DNA of 43,775 nucleotides, taken from positions 1 to 43,775 of the forward strand of contig JAFAFP010000023.1 of the NCBI GenBank assembly GCA_023423415.1, in the 5' to 3' direction. Both the position numbers and the translations under genes were made by a program. The stretch's first letter is position 1; each line of letters begins with the position of its first letter. A model generated the notes under the pieces. It had not been told where the DNA came from, searched no databases, and saw nothing but the letters and a program-made list of their open reading frames with translations. The stretch comes from Pseudomonadota bacterium. Its GTDB lineage: Bacteria; Pseudomonadota; Alphaproteobacteria; Rhizobiales; Xanthobacteraceae. Positions 24,047-32,307 of the stretch are shown in pieces.

Positions 24047-24073
24047 AAAAGGGCCCCATTTCGGGGTCTTTTT
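24047..24073 (+). terminator. Rho-independent terminator after the CsbD-like gene
   Basis: AAAAGGGCCCC (24047-24057), short loop ATTT, then CGGGGTCTTTTT ending at 24073: a GC-rich stem with one bulge followed by a T-run, 18 nt after the stop codon. Confidence 0.8.
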
Positions 24074-24220
24074 GTTGTCCGGAGCCATCGAGACGAATGA
24101 TTCACCATCGGGCACCGGTCGCTGGACGTTTAACCGGATCGTATCGCTTCGGTTTCAAGATCGTCCGCATCGGTGCGCGGTCATTTTGAAGATCGATTCC
24201 ACGCTCCGCAGGAGCGATCG

Positions 24221-24901
24221 ATGTTGCGTTTCGTCGCTGTCTTTGTTGTCATCGCCTGCTCTTCCTTTGCGGGAAGTCATAGCTCGCACGCCTTCGACGC
24301 TACAGACGGCGTGATTGTATCGTGGCCGAATTCATCCGCCGCTACAAAATGGCGGGTTGTGCACGCACAGATGATCGAAGACGCGGCCCGCCTGGCCGCT
24401 TGCCGTGTGGATCCTGAAGCTTGTAGCGTCGAACACAAACGCTTTGATGTCATCGTGGAGCGCGGGCGCGGCCGCGAGGGGCATGCGCTTCTCGGCGAAA
24501 TCAATCGCGCTATCAATCTTGCGATCCGACCGATGAGCGATCTGCAGCGTTTCGGCACGCCCGATCATTGGACGGCGCCGCTGGAAACGCTGCGCGCTGG
24601 CGTTGGCGATTGCGAGGACTATGCGATCCTCAAGCTTCTCGCCTTGCGCGAAGTCGGGATTTCCGAGGACGATTTAATGCTTGTGATCGTGCGCGATTCC
24701 GTCGCTCGCACGGACCACGCTGTTCTGGCTGTGCGGTTGGAGCAGCGTTGGCTCGTTCTCGACAATCGCACTTTTGTGATGGCCGATCTGCCGTCGGCAT
24801 TGCATCCCAAACGCTATCGCGTTCTGGCTCAGTTCGGCCGCCAGTCCGACACGCAGGATTATGCCAGCGTTGCCGCTGCGGTGCCTGATTTCCTTATGTA
24901 G
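24221..24901 (+). CDS. LapG-family periplasmic transglutaminase-like cysteine protease (BTLCP)
   Basis: 226-aa BTLCP / peptidase C93 family protein. A signal peptide spans about residues 1-24 (LRFVAVFVVIACSSFAGSHSSHAF), so the enzyme is periplasmic. Catalytic triad candidates are Cys131 (VGDCEDYAILK), His166 (RTDHAVLAV) and Asp181 (LVLDNRT). The preceding WTAPLETLRAG matches LapG, the calcium-dependent protease that releases LapA-type RTX adhesins by cutting after a di-alanine. The start ATG 24221 has AGGAGCG upstream. It converges on, and overlaps by eight bases, the cNMP-binding gene. A FecR/RTX secreted protein lies about 7 kb away as a possible substrate. No LapD homologue is seen. Confidence 0.85.
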   Translation: MLRFVAVFVVIACSSFAGSHSSHAFDATDGVIVSWPNSSAATKWRVVHAQMIEDAARLAACRVDPEACSVEHKRFDVIVERGRGREGHALLGEINRAINLAIRPMSDLQRFGTPDHWTAPLETLRAGVGDCEDYAILKLLALREVGISEDDLMLVIVRDSVARTDHAVLAVRLEQRWLVLDNRTFVMADLPSALHPKRYRVLAQFGRQSDTQDYASVAAAVPDFLM

Positions 24902-25595
24902 CGCGAGCTTCCAGTTCGCGGATCCGCGCCCTGCAGCTCTCGACCTCGCCTTCCAGGCGCGAGATGTTCTGCAATAGCCGTTCGCTAGTGAGCTTCAGGA
25001 AATAAAAGCCGAAGTCCGGATCCTGAAAATACAGCTCGCGCACCTTGTCATAAATGATGAACAAGACCTGCCCGTCTTCGAGGCATTCGACTGTCGCGGT
25101 GCGCTTATTGTCCGGTGAGAGAAAGCCCAGCTCGCCCAACACCCGGCCAGGGGGAATTTCGATGCTGAATTCCTTGACCAGGAATTTCCCGGTCACGGTG
25201 TAGTACATCGCATTGGCAACGTCGCCCTTGTGGAACAGCACGTCTCCGGCCTTGAAGTTCCGCTTGGTCATGAATGGCTTCAGCCATTCCATGTCGAGGT
25301 CGCCCTGAGACGCGACCTTCACCCGCTTGACCAGTTGCTGGATTTGGTAGAGGCGCACGCAATTGATCGGCAATAGCACCGCGTACATGGCAAAGGTCGG
25401 CAACGCCTTGGCCAGAAGGCCATAGCCCATAAAGAGAATGTTGCTGATGATCGCTGCGATACGCAGCGGGATCATCGTCCGCAAGGTCACCGAAGCGATG
25501 TAGAAAATGCCTCCGATCAGCCCAAGCAGATTTGCCAGATCCATCTTGGATATGATGAAGTCGACCAGATACGCGTAGATAAAATCGAAATTCAT
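24894..25595 (-). CDS. Membrane-anchored cyclic-nucleotide-binding (Popeye-like) protein
   Basis: 233-aa protein. Residues about 20-85 form three hydrophobic segments (LANLLGLIGGIFYIASVTL; IAAIISNILFMGYGLLA; FAMYAVLLPINCVRLY). Residues about 103-195 are a cNMP-binding domain with FKAGDVLFHKGD and a phosphate-binding cassette GELGFLS...RTATVE (Glu155, Arg165, Thr166), so the ligand-binding residues are kept. A heptad-like coiled coil ends the protein (ISRLEGEVESCRARIRELEA). There is no HTH, so it is not a transcription factor; three TM segments plus a cNMP domain recalls Popeye-domain proteins. ATG 25595 has CGGAGTG upstream. With the MBL and cyclase genes upstream on the same strand it could be a cAMP effector. 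Confidence 0.85.
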   Translation of the reverse strand: MNFDFIYAYLVDFIISKMDLANLLGLIGGIFYIASVTLRTMIPLRIAAIISNILFMGYGLLAKALPTFAMYAVLLPINCVRLYQIQQLVKRVKVASQGDLDMEWLKPFMTKRNFKAGDVLFHKGDVANAMYYTVTGKFLVKEFSIEIPPGRVLGELGFLSPDNKRTATVECLEDGQVLFIIYDKVRELYFQDPDFGFYFLKLTSERLLQNISRLEGEVESCRARIRELEARAT

Positions 25596-25716
25596 TGGTC
25601 ACTCCGATGACCGATCGACAGGTCCGCGCCTGAATTCAGTTTCTTTCACGCCCGTCATAGGCGGGCAAGGAGCGAAGAGGCCATGGATGCCGCGGCGCTG
25701 CCATGACCGGGTATTG

Positions 25717-26541
25717 CTACAGTCGGATGACGGCCCTTTCGATCGCGGCAATGGTGCTGGGTCGGGCCGCCTGTGCCTCGGCAAGGATAGCATCCATCAT
25801 GTCGTCGTCATGTTCGGGCGCATGGTGGAACAGACAGAGCGTCTTCACCCCGGCGGCGTCGGCCAGGCGCGTGCCGTCGCGCCAGGTGGAATGGCCCCAT
25901 CCTTTTTTGGCGTCGATCTCGGCTTCGGTATAGGTCGTATCGTTGATGACAAGGTCCGCATCACGCGCCAGCGTCACCAGCGCTGCGTCGTGATCTTCGT
26001 GGCGCCCCTCATTATCGGTCAGATAGGCGACCGATCGCCCGCCATAGTCGATGCGGTAGCCGGTAGCCCCTCCGGGATGGTTCAGTCGGATGGTCCGAAC
26101 GGTGGCGTCGCCCAGAACGATGGTCTGTCCGGCCGCAAAATCGCGATACTCGATCTCCGCACGAAAGGTCTCGATCCCGATCGGGAACAGCGGTTCGCTC
26201 ATCATCGCCTGGGTGACCGCTTTCAGCCGGAAATCGGGCAGCAGGTTTCCGGCCCACAGGCGAAAGCGGTGGTGTGGTATGAAGAAAGGAGCAAAGAACG
26301 GAATGCCGGCCACGTGGTCGTAGTGACAATGGGTCAGCAGGATGTCGGCATCAATGATGCCATTCTGCTTCACCAGTTCGTTGCCGAGTTCGCGTAGGCC
26401 CGTGCCGGCATCGAGAATGATCAGCCGATTGCCGCAGCGAACTTCGACGCATGGCGTATTGCCGCCATAGCGGTGTGTCGCTGGTCCAGGACAGGGGATC
26501 GAGCCCCTCACGCCCCAGAAGCGGATAGAAAATTCCGGCAT
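25717..26541 (-). CDS. Metallo-beta-lactamase-fold hydrolase (phosphodiesterase-like)
   Basis: 274-aa MBL-fold hydrolase. It has the metal motif THCHYDH (His71, His73, Asp75, His76), an N-terminal RFWGVRGSIPCPGPATHRYGGNT typical of a large bacterial subgroup, LILDAGTGLRELG, a later YLTDNEG with a metal-bridging Asp, and CLFHHAPEHDDD near the end. This subgroup is close to RNase Z and class-II cAMP phosphodiesterases; the substrate is not proven. It lies between an adenylate cyclase and a cNMP-binding protein on the same strand, which makes cyclic-nucleotide hydrolysis an attractive guess. No signal peptide is seen. Confidence 0.85.
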   Translation of the reverse strand: MPEFSIRFWGVRGSIPCPGPATHRYGGNTPCVEVRCGNRLIILDAGTGLRELGNELVKQNGIIDADILLTHCHYDHVAGIPFFAPFFIPHHRFRLWAGNLLPDFRLKAVTQAMMSEPLFPIGIETFRAEIEYRDFAAGQTIVLGDATVRTIRLNHPGGATGYRIDYGGRSVAYLTDNEGRHEDHDAALVTLARDADLVINDTTYTEAEIDAKKGWGHSTWRDGTRLADAAGVKTLCLFHHAPEHDDDMMDAILAEAQAARPSTIAAIERAVIRL

Positions 26542-26671
26542 TAATTGCTCGCCCTGTCCCCGGCCGTTCAGGCTCTTGATACATGTTTATATCGTATGCG
26601 GGAGTGATCCTGTTCACAAACACGCGGGCAGGATCGGTTCATATGCCGCAATGTGAATAGGCTGTCGTGCA

Positions 26672-28945
26672 TCATTTGGTGTCGAATGCGAACACGCCGT
26701 CCCAGAGCTCCGGCGGCGGCGCGGCCCGGAAAGCGTCGATCCGTGCCTGGTATAGGTCGAGAACCTCGGTCAGCCCGAATGTCTGCGGCTGGATTCGGGC
26801 TCGCTGCAACGCAGTTTCGGCGCCGGACCAGTCGCGCTGGCGGTAACGCGACATCATATCTTTCACGAAGCCGACGAAGGTCCTGAACTCATCGCTCTTG
26901 GCAACGGCCTCATCGCCGATAAGCGCATATATGCTCTCTGGCTCGGTCTTACCCTTCACCGTGATCAGATCAATCTGAACCGTTGCGAATCGGTCCCCGA
27001 CTTTCTCCGCGGTCTTCGCGCCAAGGATGATCGGTGTGCCGTAGGACTTGGATCGGCCTTCAAGGCGCGATGCAAGATTCACGGAATCGCCGAGCACCGA
27101 ATAATCGAAACGGAGATCCGAGCCCATATTGCCGACCACACAGGTGCCGGTATTGATGCCGAGCCCGATATTGATCGGAAAGAACGGCTTGCCGTCCTCC
27201 AGCGCTTCCGCCTGACGTTCGCGGTTCAATTCCGACATCCGACGCAACATGTCGAGCGCGGCTGCGCAGGCATGGCTCTCATGGTCCTTGTCATCCAGCG
27301 GCGCATTCCAGAACGCCATGATGGCGTCGCCGATATACTTGTCGATGGTGCCTTTGCGCTCGACAATTGAATTGGTCAGCGGCGTCAGCAGCCGGTTCAT
27401 CAGCTCGGTCAGACCTTGCGGATCGTTCTTGAAGCTTTCCGAAATGGTGGTGAAGCCGCGCACGTCGCTGAACAGGATCGTCATGTTGCGTGTTTCGCCG
27501 CCCAGCACGAGCTTCTTCGGCGAGTTGGCCAGTTGCTCAACCAGATCAGGCGACAGATAACGGCTGAACGCGGAGCGGATGCGACGCCGGTCCGCCTGCT
27601 CACGGAAATAGTTGATGAAGACCAGCGTCAAATAGGTCGTGAAAATTGCAATCAGCGGGAACGTTACGTCGAACAGCAGACCGTGCTGCACATACATGTA
27701 CCAGGAACTGGCGGCGAGCAGGCTCGCGATCGCAAGGCCAAGCGAAATCAGCGTCATCGCGCCGATCCACGGCGAAACGATCACGAGGAAGATGCCGACC
27801 AGCGCGGTGACCACAAGCTCTGCGCCGACCGCGTAATTCGGGCGTGACAGCACCGATTGGGTCAATGCATTTTCGAGCACCTGCGCGTGGATCTCGACTC
27901 CCGGCATCGCCGTTTCCACCGGCGTCGCCTTGATATCGAGAAGCCCGACTGCGGAGGTGCCGATCAGCACCAGCCGCCCGTTGAAGCGGTCGGCCGGAAC
28001 ATTGCCCCCGATCACGTCCTTGGCGGATACGTAACGGCCCGCATCCTGCCGGGTGTAGTTCACCCACATCTGGCCGTTCGCATCGGTCGGCAATTCCAGG
28101 CCCGGTATGGCGACCGCCCGCACGCCGACCGGATCGGTGCGGATCAGGATCGCGCCGGACCCGGTAACGACACGCAGCATTTCCAGCGACATGGCGGGAA
28201 CGATTGTGTCGCCGGCTTTCATCACCAACGGAACGCGCCGGACAACGCCATCGCGTTCGCTGCGGAGCGTAAGGACGCCACGGCCGGCGGCGGCCATTTC
28301 CAGGACAGGGAGGTTGCGCAGCATGCCATCGAACGTGATGAGGAACGGCGACGGATCGGGACCGATCGTGGCAATGCCGGTGCGGGGCATGTCGGCTGCA
28401 TCAGGCGTCGCTGTGATGATGGCGGACTGGCCGAGGATGACCCTCGCATTTCCGATGCTTTGCGCGAGCACGTCGTCGTTGCTCGGAAACGCCTTCATTT
28501 TCTCGCGCGTTTCGTTGTCGATTTGCGGCAGCGAAGATGCGAGCATGGCCGGCGACATGCGGTCCGGCTCCGACATGATGACGTCAAAGCCAATGGCGGC
28601 GCTGCCGGCATTCTGGATTTTTGTCACGAGCTCGGCCAGCAAGGTGCGCGGCCACGGCCACTGTCCGAGCGCCTGAAGGCTAGCCTCGTCGATATCGACG
28701 ATGACGACCGGCTTCAGCGTCGCCACGCGCGGCTTGAGCACCTGATAAAAGTCGAAGCCCCGCAGCCGGAGATTTTCGAGTTGCGCAGGATCCCAGATGC
28801 GCAGCGCAATGAACGCCGCAACGAGTGCGAATCCGGCGGAGCGCCGAATTCCAAACCATTTGAGCAGACTGAAATGCCGCTCTTTCTGTCGGGCGAGCCG
28901 CTTCTGCCGGAGAAGCCGCAACCGCTGAGCAATCTTGTTGGCCAC
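26672..28945 (-). CDS. CHASE2-domain adenylate cyclase
   Basis: 757-aa membrane cyclase. An N-terminal TM helix (about 37-50) is followed by a periplasmic CHASE2 domain (about 60-365). Three TM helices follow (about 372-391, 394-413, 425-446), then a class III cyclase domain (about 483-665) and a helical tail. Catalytic residues are complete: metal aspartates Asp494 (LFSDVRGF) and Asp540 (DKYIGDAIMAF), adenine-specifying Lys536 and Asp614 (FDYSVLGDSVNLASR), and transition-state Asn623 and Arg627. It should therefore make cAMP rather than cGMP. CHASE2 senses an unknown extracytoplasmic signal. It lies downstream of a FecR/RTX secretion set on the same strand; a palindromic element separates it from hlyD. 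Confidence 0.92.
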   Translation of the reverse strand: MANKIAQRLRLLRQKRLARQKERHFSLLKWFGIRRSAGFALVAAFIALRIWDPAQLENLRLRGFDFYQVLKPRVATLKPVVIVDIDEASLQALGQWPWPRTLLAELVTKIQNAGSAAIGFDVIMSEPDRMSPAMLASSLPQIDNETREKMKAFPSNDDVLAQSIGNARVILGQSAIITATPDAADMPRTGIATIGPDPSPFLITFDGMLRNLPVLEMAAAGRGVLTLRSERDGVVRRVPLVMKAGDTIVPAMSLEMLRVVTGSGAILIRTDPVGVRAVAIPGLELPTDANGQMWVNYTRQDAGRYVSAKDVIGGNVPADRFNGRLVLIGTSAVGLLDIKATPVETAMPGVEIHAQVLENALTQSVLSRPNYAVGAELVVTALVGIFLVIVSPWIGAMTLISLGLAIASLLAASSWYMYVQHGLLFDVTFPLIAIFTTYLTLVFINYFREQADRRRIRSAFSRYLSPDLVEQLANSPKKLVLGGETRNMTILFSDVRGFTTISESFKNDPQGLTELMNRLLTPLTNSIVERKGTIDKYIGDAIMAFWNAPLDDKDHESHACAAALDMLRRMSELNRERQAEALEDGKPFFPINIGLGINTGTCVVGNMGSDLRFDYSVLGDSVNLASRLEGRSKSYGTPIILGAKTAEKVGDRFATVQIDLITVKGKTEPESIYALIGDEAVAKSDEFRTFVGFVKDMMSRYRQRDWSGAETALQRARIQPQTFGLTEVLDLYQARIDAFRAAPPPELWDGVFAFDTK

Positions 28946-28964
28946 GGCGACAAACTACAATGTC

Positions 28965-29087
28965 GTCATCCCCGCGAAAGCGGGAATCCATGCCGGGCGC
29001 AGTTTCAATGCTTGTGCTGACACCACCGGTAATTCTTCCGTCAAATTCACTTTTGCAGGTATGGGCTTCCGCTTTCGCGGGAATGAC
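28965..29087. repeat. MITE-like element with 26-bp inverted ends
   Basis: Left end 28965-28990 (GTCATCCCCGCGAAAGCGGG then AATCCA) and right end 29062-29087 (TGGGCTTCCGCTTTCGCGGG then AATGAC) are inverted copies with about three mismatches. Each end itself contains a CCCGC/GCGGG-type hairpin. The 71-bp centre has no ORF. It fills the gap between the cyclase start and the hlyD stop and may influence readthrough between the secretion and signalling genes. Confidence 0.65.
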
Positions 29088-29109
29088 TGACCAGGTAACT
29101 TTGAAGGCA

Positions 29110-30414
29110 CTACTTCTCGCGAAACGCGCGGTTGAAGTGATCGCTTAGCGGTTTCATCAAATACGACATTACCGTGCGATCGCCGGTTTGTACAAACGCT
29201 TCCACCGGCATGCCAGGCACAAGTTTGACATCGCCGAGCCGCGCCACCTCTGCCGGCGGTAGGGCAATCCGGATCGTATAGTAGCCAAGGCCGGTGCGCT
29301 GATCGGTGGTGATGTCGGCGGAGATGCGGGACACCGTGCCTTCTATTTCAGGCGTGCTTTGCTGGTTGAAGGCGGTGAAGCGCAGGATCGCCTTTTGGCC
29401 AAGCTGCAGCTGATTGATATCCTGCGGGTTGACCTTGGCCTCGACTGTGAGGTTGTCGGCGGCAGGCACGATCAGCATGATTGCGTCTCCGGCGGAGATC
29501 ACGCCGCCGACCGTGTGGACAGTCGATTGAAATACTGTGCCATCCTGCGGCGCGCGGATATCGATGCGGCGCAACTGATCCTCGGCCGTAACCTTGCGCT
29601 CGACGAATTCGCCGATCCTGGCGTCAACGTCACGCAACTCCTTGGCGACTTCGCTCGACAACTCCTGATCAATCTGGATGATCTGCAATTCCAGTTCATT
29701 GATCTTGCCCTTGGCCTGCGCAGTGGTGGCAACGAGGAGGCCGCGTTCGCCTTCGAGGCGCGTGGCTTCGCGCTCGAGCTGCGTCAGGCGGTTCAGCTGG
29801 ATCAAATTCTTGCTGTAAAGGTCGCGGACGCCGGAAAGCTCACGTTCGATCAGTTCGACTTCCTTCGCCTTCGCGTTACGCTGTGCGGTGTGGCCGGAGA
29901 TCTCTTCCTGCAATTGACCGATACGCTGCTGCAACTGCGATTTCTGGCCTGCGCGGGTGGTGCGGCGCAGTTCGAACAATTTGCGCTCGCCGTCGATGGT
30001 GGCGCGAACCTCGGGCTCGTGAGCCGCGTCGGTGAGTGCTTTAGGAAAGGCGACGGCCGTCGCACCGTCACGTTCGGCTTCAAGCCGCGCCTTGCGCGCC
30101 GACAACTCGTTCATGCCTCTGATGACGATCGCAAGGTTGGCGCGGGTCACGGTCTCGTCGAGCCGAACCACGATATCGCCCGCCTTGACGCGGTCGCCGT
30201 CGCGCACGCGCACTTCGCCGACAATGCCGCCACTCGGATGCTGCACTTTCTTCACATTGGAATCGACGACGACCTGGCCAGGCGCGATCAGTGCGCCGGA
30301 GAGCTGGGTCGTGCCGGCCCAGCCTCCGAAACCGACGACTAGAACGCCGATCACAACAACGCCGGCGATGATATGGCGGCGGATCGAGGGCTGCGCGCTG
30401 GACCGTGGGTTCAT
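29110..30414 (-). CDS. Type I secretion membrane fusion protein, HlyD/PrtE family
   Basis: 434-aa periplasmic adaptor bridging an inner-membrane ABC exporter to an outer-membrane TolC-type channel. A single N-terminal TM helix (about 14-32, IIAGVVVIGVLVVGFGGWAG) is followed by a lipoyl-like segment (SNVKKVQHPSGGIVGEVRVRDGDRVKAGDIVVRLD). A long coiled-coil hairpin (about 95-270) comes next, then a returning lipoyl/beta-barrel part (DIRAPQDGTVFQSTVHTVGGVISAGD). Its C-terminus GMPVEAFVQTGDRTVMSYLMKPL is typical of the PrtE/AprE branch. Its ATG overlaps the end of the ABC transporter gene by four bases. No TolC gene is in the window. Confidence 0.93.
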   Translation of the reverse strand: MNPRSSAQPSIRRHIIAGVVVIGVLVVGFGGWAGTTQLSGALIAPGQVVVDSNVKKVQHPSGGIVGEVRVRDGDRVKAGDIVVRLDETVTRANLAIVIRGMNELSARKARLEAERDGATAVAFPKALTDAAHEPEVRATIDGERKLFELRRTTRAGQKSQLQQRIGQLQEEISGHTAQRNAKAKEVELIERELSGVRDLYSKNLIQLNRLTQLEREATRLEGERGLLVATTAQAKGKINELELQIIQIDQELSSEVAKELRDVDARIGEFVERKVTAEDQLRRIDIRAPQDGTVFQSTVHTVGGVISAGDAIMLIVPAADNLTVEAKVNPQDINQLQLGQKAILRFTAFNQQSTPEIEGTVSRISADITTDQRTGLGYYTIRIALPPAEVARLGDVKLVPGMPVEAFVQTGDRTVMSYLMKPLSDHFNRAFREK

Positions 30415-32174
30415 GCGGACGTTCCTCTGGCTTCAGGCACGACCTTGAGTGGATGTGGTTGCGGGCTTCGTTGCAGCACTTTCGGCAACACCAGTTCCTT
30501 GGGGCCGACCGGATGCTGCACGCGACCGTTGTTCATCACCAGAACGAGATCCACCGCTTCGAGCGCGCTCGGCCGGTGCGCGACGATTACGGCGATACCG
30601 CCACGCTTGCGCACACTCATGACAGCGCGAGCGAGCGCCTCGTCGCCCTCGTAGTCGAGGTTGGAATTCGGCTCGTCCAGCACCACGAGAAAAGGGTCGC
30701 CATACAGCGCGCGGGCGAGGGCGATACGCTGCGCCTGACCGGCCGAGAGGGCGCTGCCCTGTTCACCGACCTGCGTTTCATACCCTTCCGGCAAACGCAC
30801 GATGAGATCGTGCACACCTGCGGTCGTTGCGGCGCTGACGATGGCTTCGGGATCGGCGTTCGGTTCGAAGCGGGCAATATTCTGTGCGACGCTGCCAGCC
30901 AGCAATTCGACATTCTGCGGCAGATAGCCGATGTGCTTGCCCAGCGCTTCCGGCATCCATTGATCGAGCGCGGCGCCATCGAGCCGCACCGTCCCGCGGA
31001 CCGGCGACCACAGCCCAACCAGCAAGCGCGTGAGAGAGGATTTGCCGGAAGCGCTCGGGCCGATGATGCCAAGCGCGCTTCCGGCCGGGATCGTGAAACC
31101 GACATCCTGCAGCACGATCTTCTGCGTACCCGGCGGTGCGGCGGCGACGCTTTCTACCGAAAGGTTCGCCTTGGGGGCCTGCAACGGCATCACCTCGGTC
31201 TGTGCCGGGAACAGGGCGAGCAAACGGTTCAGCCGCGTCCAGCTTTGCCGCGCCGCCTGAAAGCCCTTCCAGTTGGCGATGGCGAGATCGACCGGCGCCA
31301 ATGCGCGCGCCGAGAGGATCGAGCCGGCGATGATGATGCCGGCGGAGGCTTCCTGGTTGATCACAAGCCACGCGCCGACTGCCAGCACGCCGGATTGCAC
31401 GATCATGCGTAGCGATTTCGAGATCGCGCCGAGGCCGCCGGCGACATCGCTCGCCTCGCCGTGGCTGTCCATATAGCGCTGGTTCGCCTCGGCCCAGCGA
31501 TCGGCGATGCGCGGCACCATGCCCATGGCGCTGATCGCTTCTGCATTGCGGATCGAGATTTCGGCAAGCCCGTTGCGCGTCACGGCGTGACGGGTCGAAG
31601 CCTGCATCGGTTCCTTGGTCCAGCGTTCGGTGAGGATCGTCAGCGTGACAAGGATGATGGCGCCGACCAGCGCAGCGAAGCCAATCCAGAAATGGAAGAA
31701 CACGAAGCAGATGGCGAGATAAACCGGCAGCCATGGCAGATCGAAGAACGCGATCGGGCCTGAACCGGACAGGAACGAACGCACATTATCGAGATCGCGC
31801 AACGGCTGCAGCCCGTCGCTGCGGTTGCCGGCTTTCAACGGGAGCCGGATCAGCGTTTCATACACACGGCCGCTGAGCTTCTCGTCAAGGCTGGCGCCGA
31901 TCCGCACCATGATCCGCGAGCGAATCAGATCGATGATGGCGAGCATCGCGAACAGGAACGCGGCAATCACGCACAGCCCGATCAGCGTCGGCACCGATTT
32001 GCTCGGCAGCACCCGGTCATAGACCTCGAGCATGAAGATCGAACCGGTGAGCATCAGGACATTGCTCACCGCCGAGAATACCGCGACGCCGATCAGCGCG
32101 TTACGGCAGGCGCGAAGCGCGGCGGAGAGTTCGGAGGGGGCTGCGCTAGTGCTTTTTTTTGGGTCGTTCGACAT
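30411..32174 (-). CDS. Type I secretion ABC transporter/ATPase, PrtD family
   Basis: 587-aa half-transporter. The TM domain (about 20-300, some six helices) is fused to an ATPase domain with Walker A GPSASGKSS (372-380), signature LSAGQ (476-480), Walker B LVVLDE (496-501) and a late H-loop VIVAHRPSAL. It lacks the N-terminal C39-like domain of HlyB, as in PrtD/AprD exporters of RTX proteases and adhesins. The ATG at 32174 has no obvious Shine-Dalgarno. It lies 133 nt downstream of the RTX gene and is translationally coupled to the HlyD gene. The RTX protein is the obvious substrate. Confidence 0.93.
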   Translation of the reverse strand: MSNDPKKSTSAAPSELSAALRACRNALIGVAVFSAVSNVLMLTGSIFMLEVYDRVLPSKSVPTLIGLCVIAAFLFAMLAIIDLIRSRIMVRIGASLDEKLSGRVYETLIRLPLKAGNRSDGLQPLRDLDNVRSFLSGSGPIAFFDLPWLPVYLAICFVFFHFWIGFAALVGAIILVTLTILTERWTKEPMQASTRHAVTRNGLAEISIRNAEAISAMGMVPRIADRWAEANQRYMDSHGEASDVAGGLGAISKSLRMIVQSGVLAVGAWLVINQEASAGIIIAGSILSARALAPVDLAIANWKGFQAARQSWTRLNRLLALFPAQTEVMPLQAPKANLSVESVAAAPPGTQKIVLQDVGFTIPAGSALGIIGPSASGKSSLTRLLVGLWSPVRGTVRLDGAALDQWMPEALGKHIGYLPQNVELLAGSVAQNIARFEPNADPEAIVSAATTAGVHDLIVRLPEGYETQVGEQGSALSAGQAQRIALARALYGDPFLVVLDEPNSNLDYEGDEALARAVMSVRKRGGIAVIVAHRPSALEAVDLVLVMNNGRVQHPVGPKELVLPKVLQRSPQPHPLKVVPEARGTSA

Positions 32175-32307
32175 ACCGGTTCGCTTGCAACCCGCTCTTT
32201 ATGCCGCTGCTCGGCGCGGTCTGCTAAAGGTTATTGATAGTATCCAGCATGCCATAAAAGACTTGATGTTTCGCGGGTCACCTCAAGACGGTTAACGTCA
32301 CAGCAGG

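Noticed and set aside
27857..29020. 387-aa plus-strand ORF opposite the CHASE2 cyclase
   Set aside because: The opposite frame has complete catalytic motifs; this one is Arg/His-rich and lacks an RBS.
30405..31412. 335-aa plus-strand ORF opposite the type I secretion ATPase
   Set aside because: Shadow of a gene with intact Walker A, signature and Walker B motifs.
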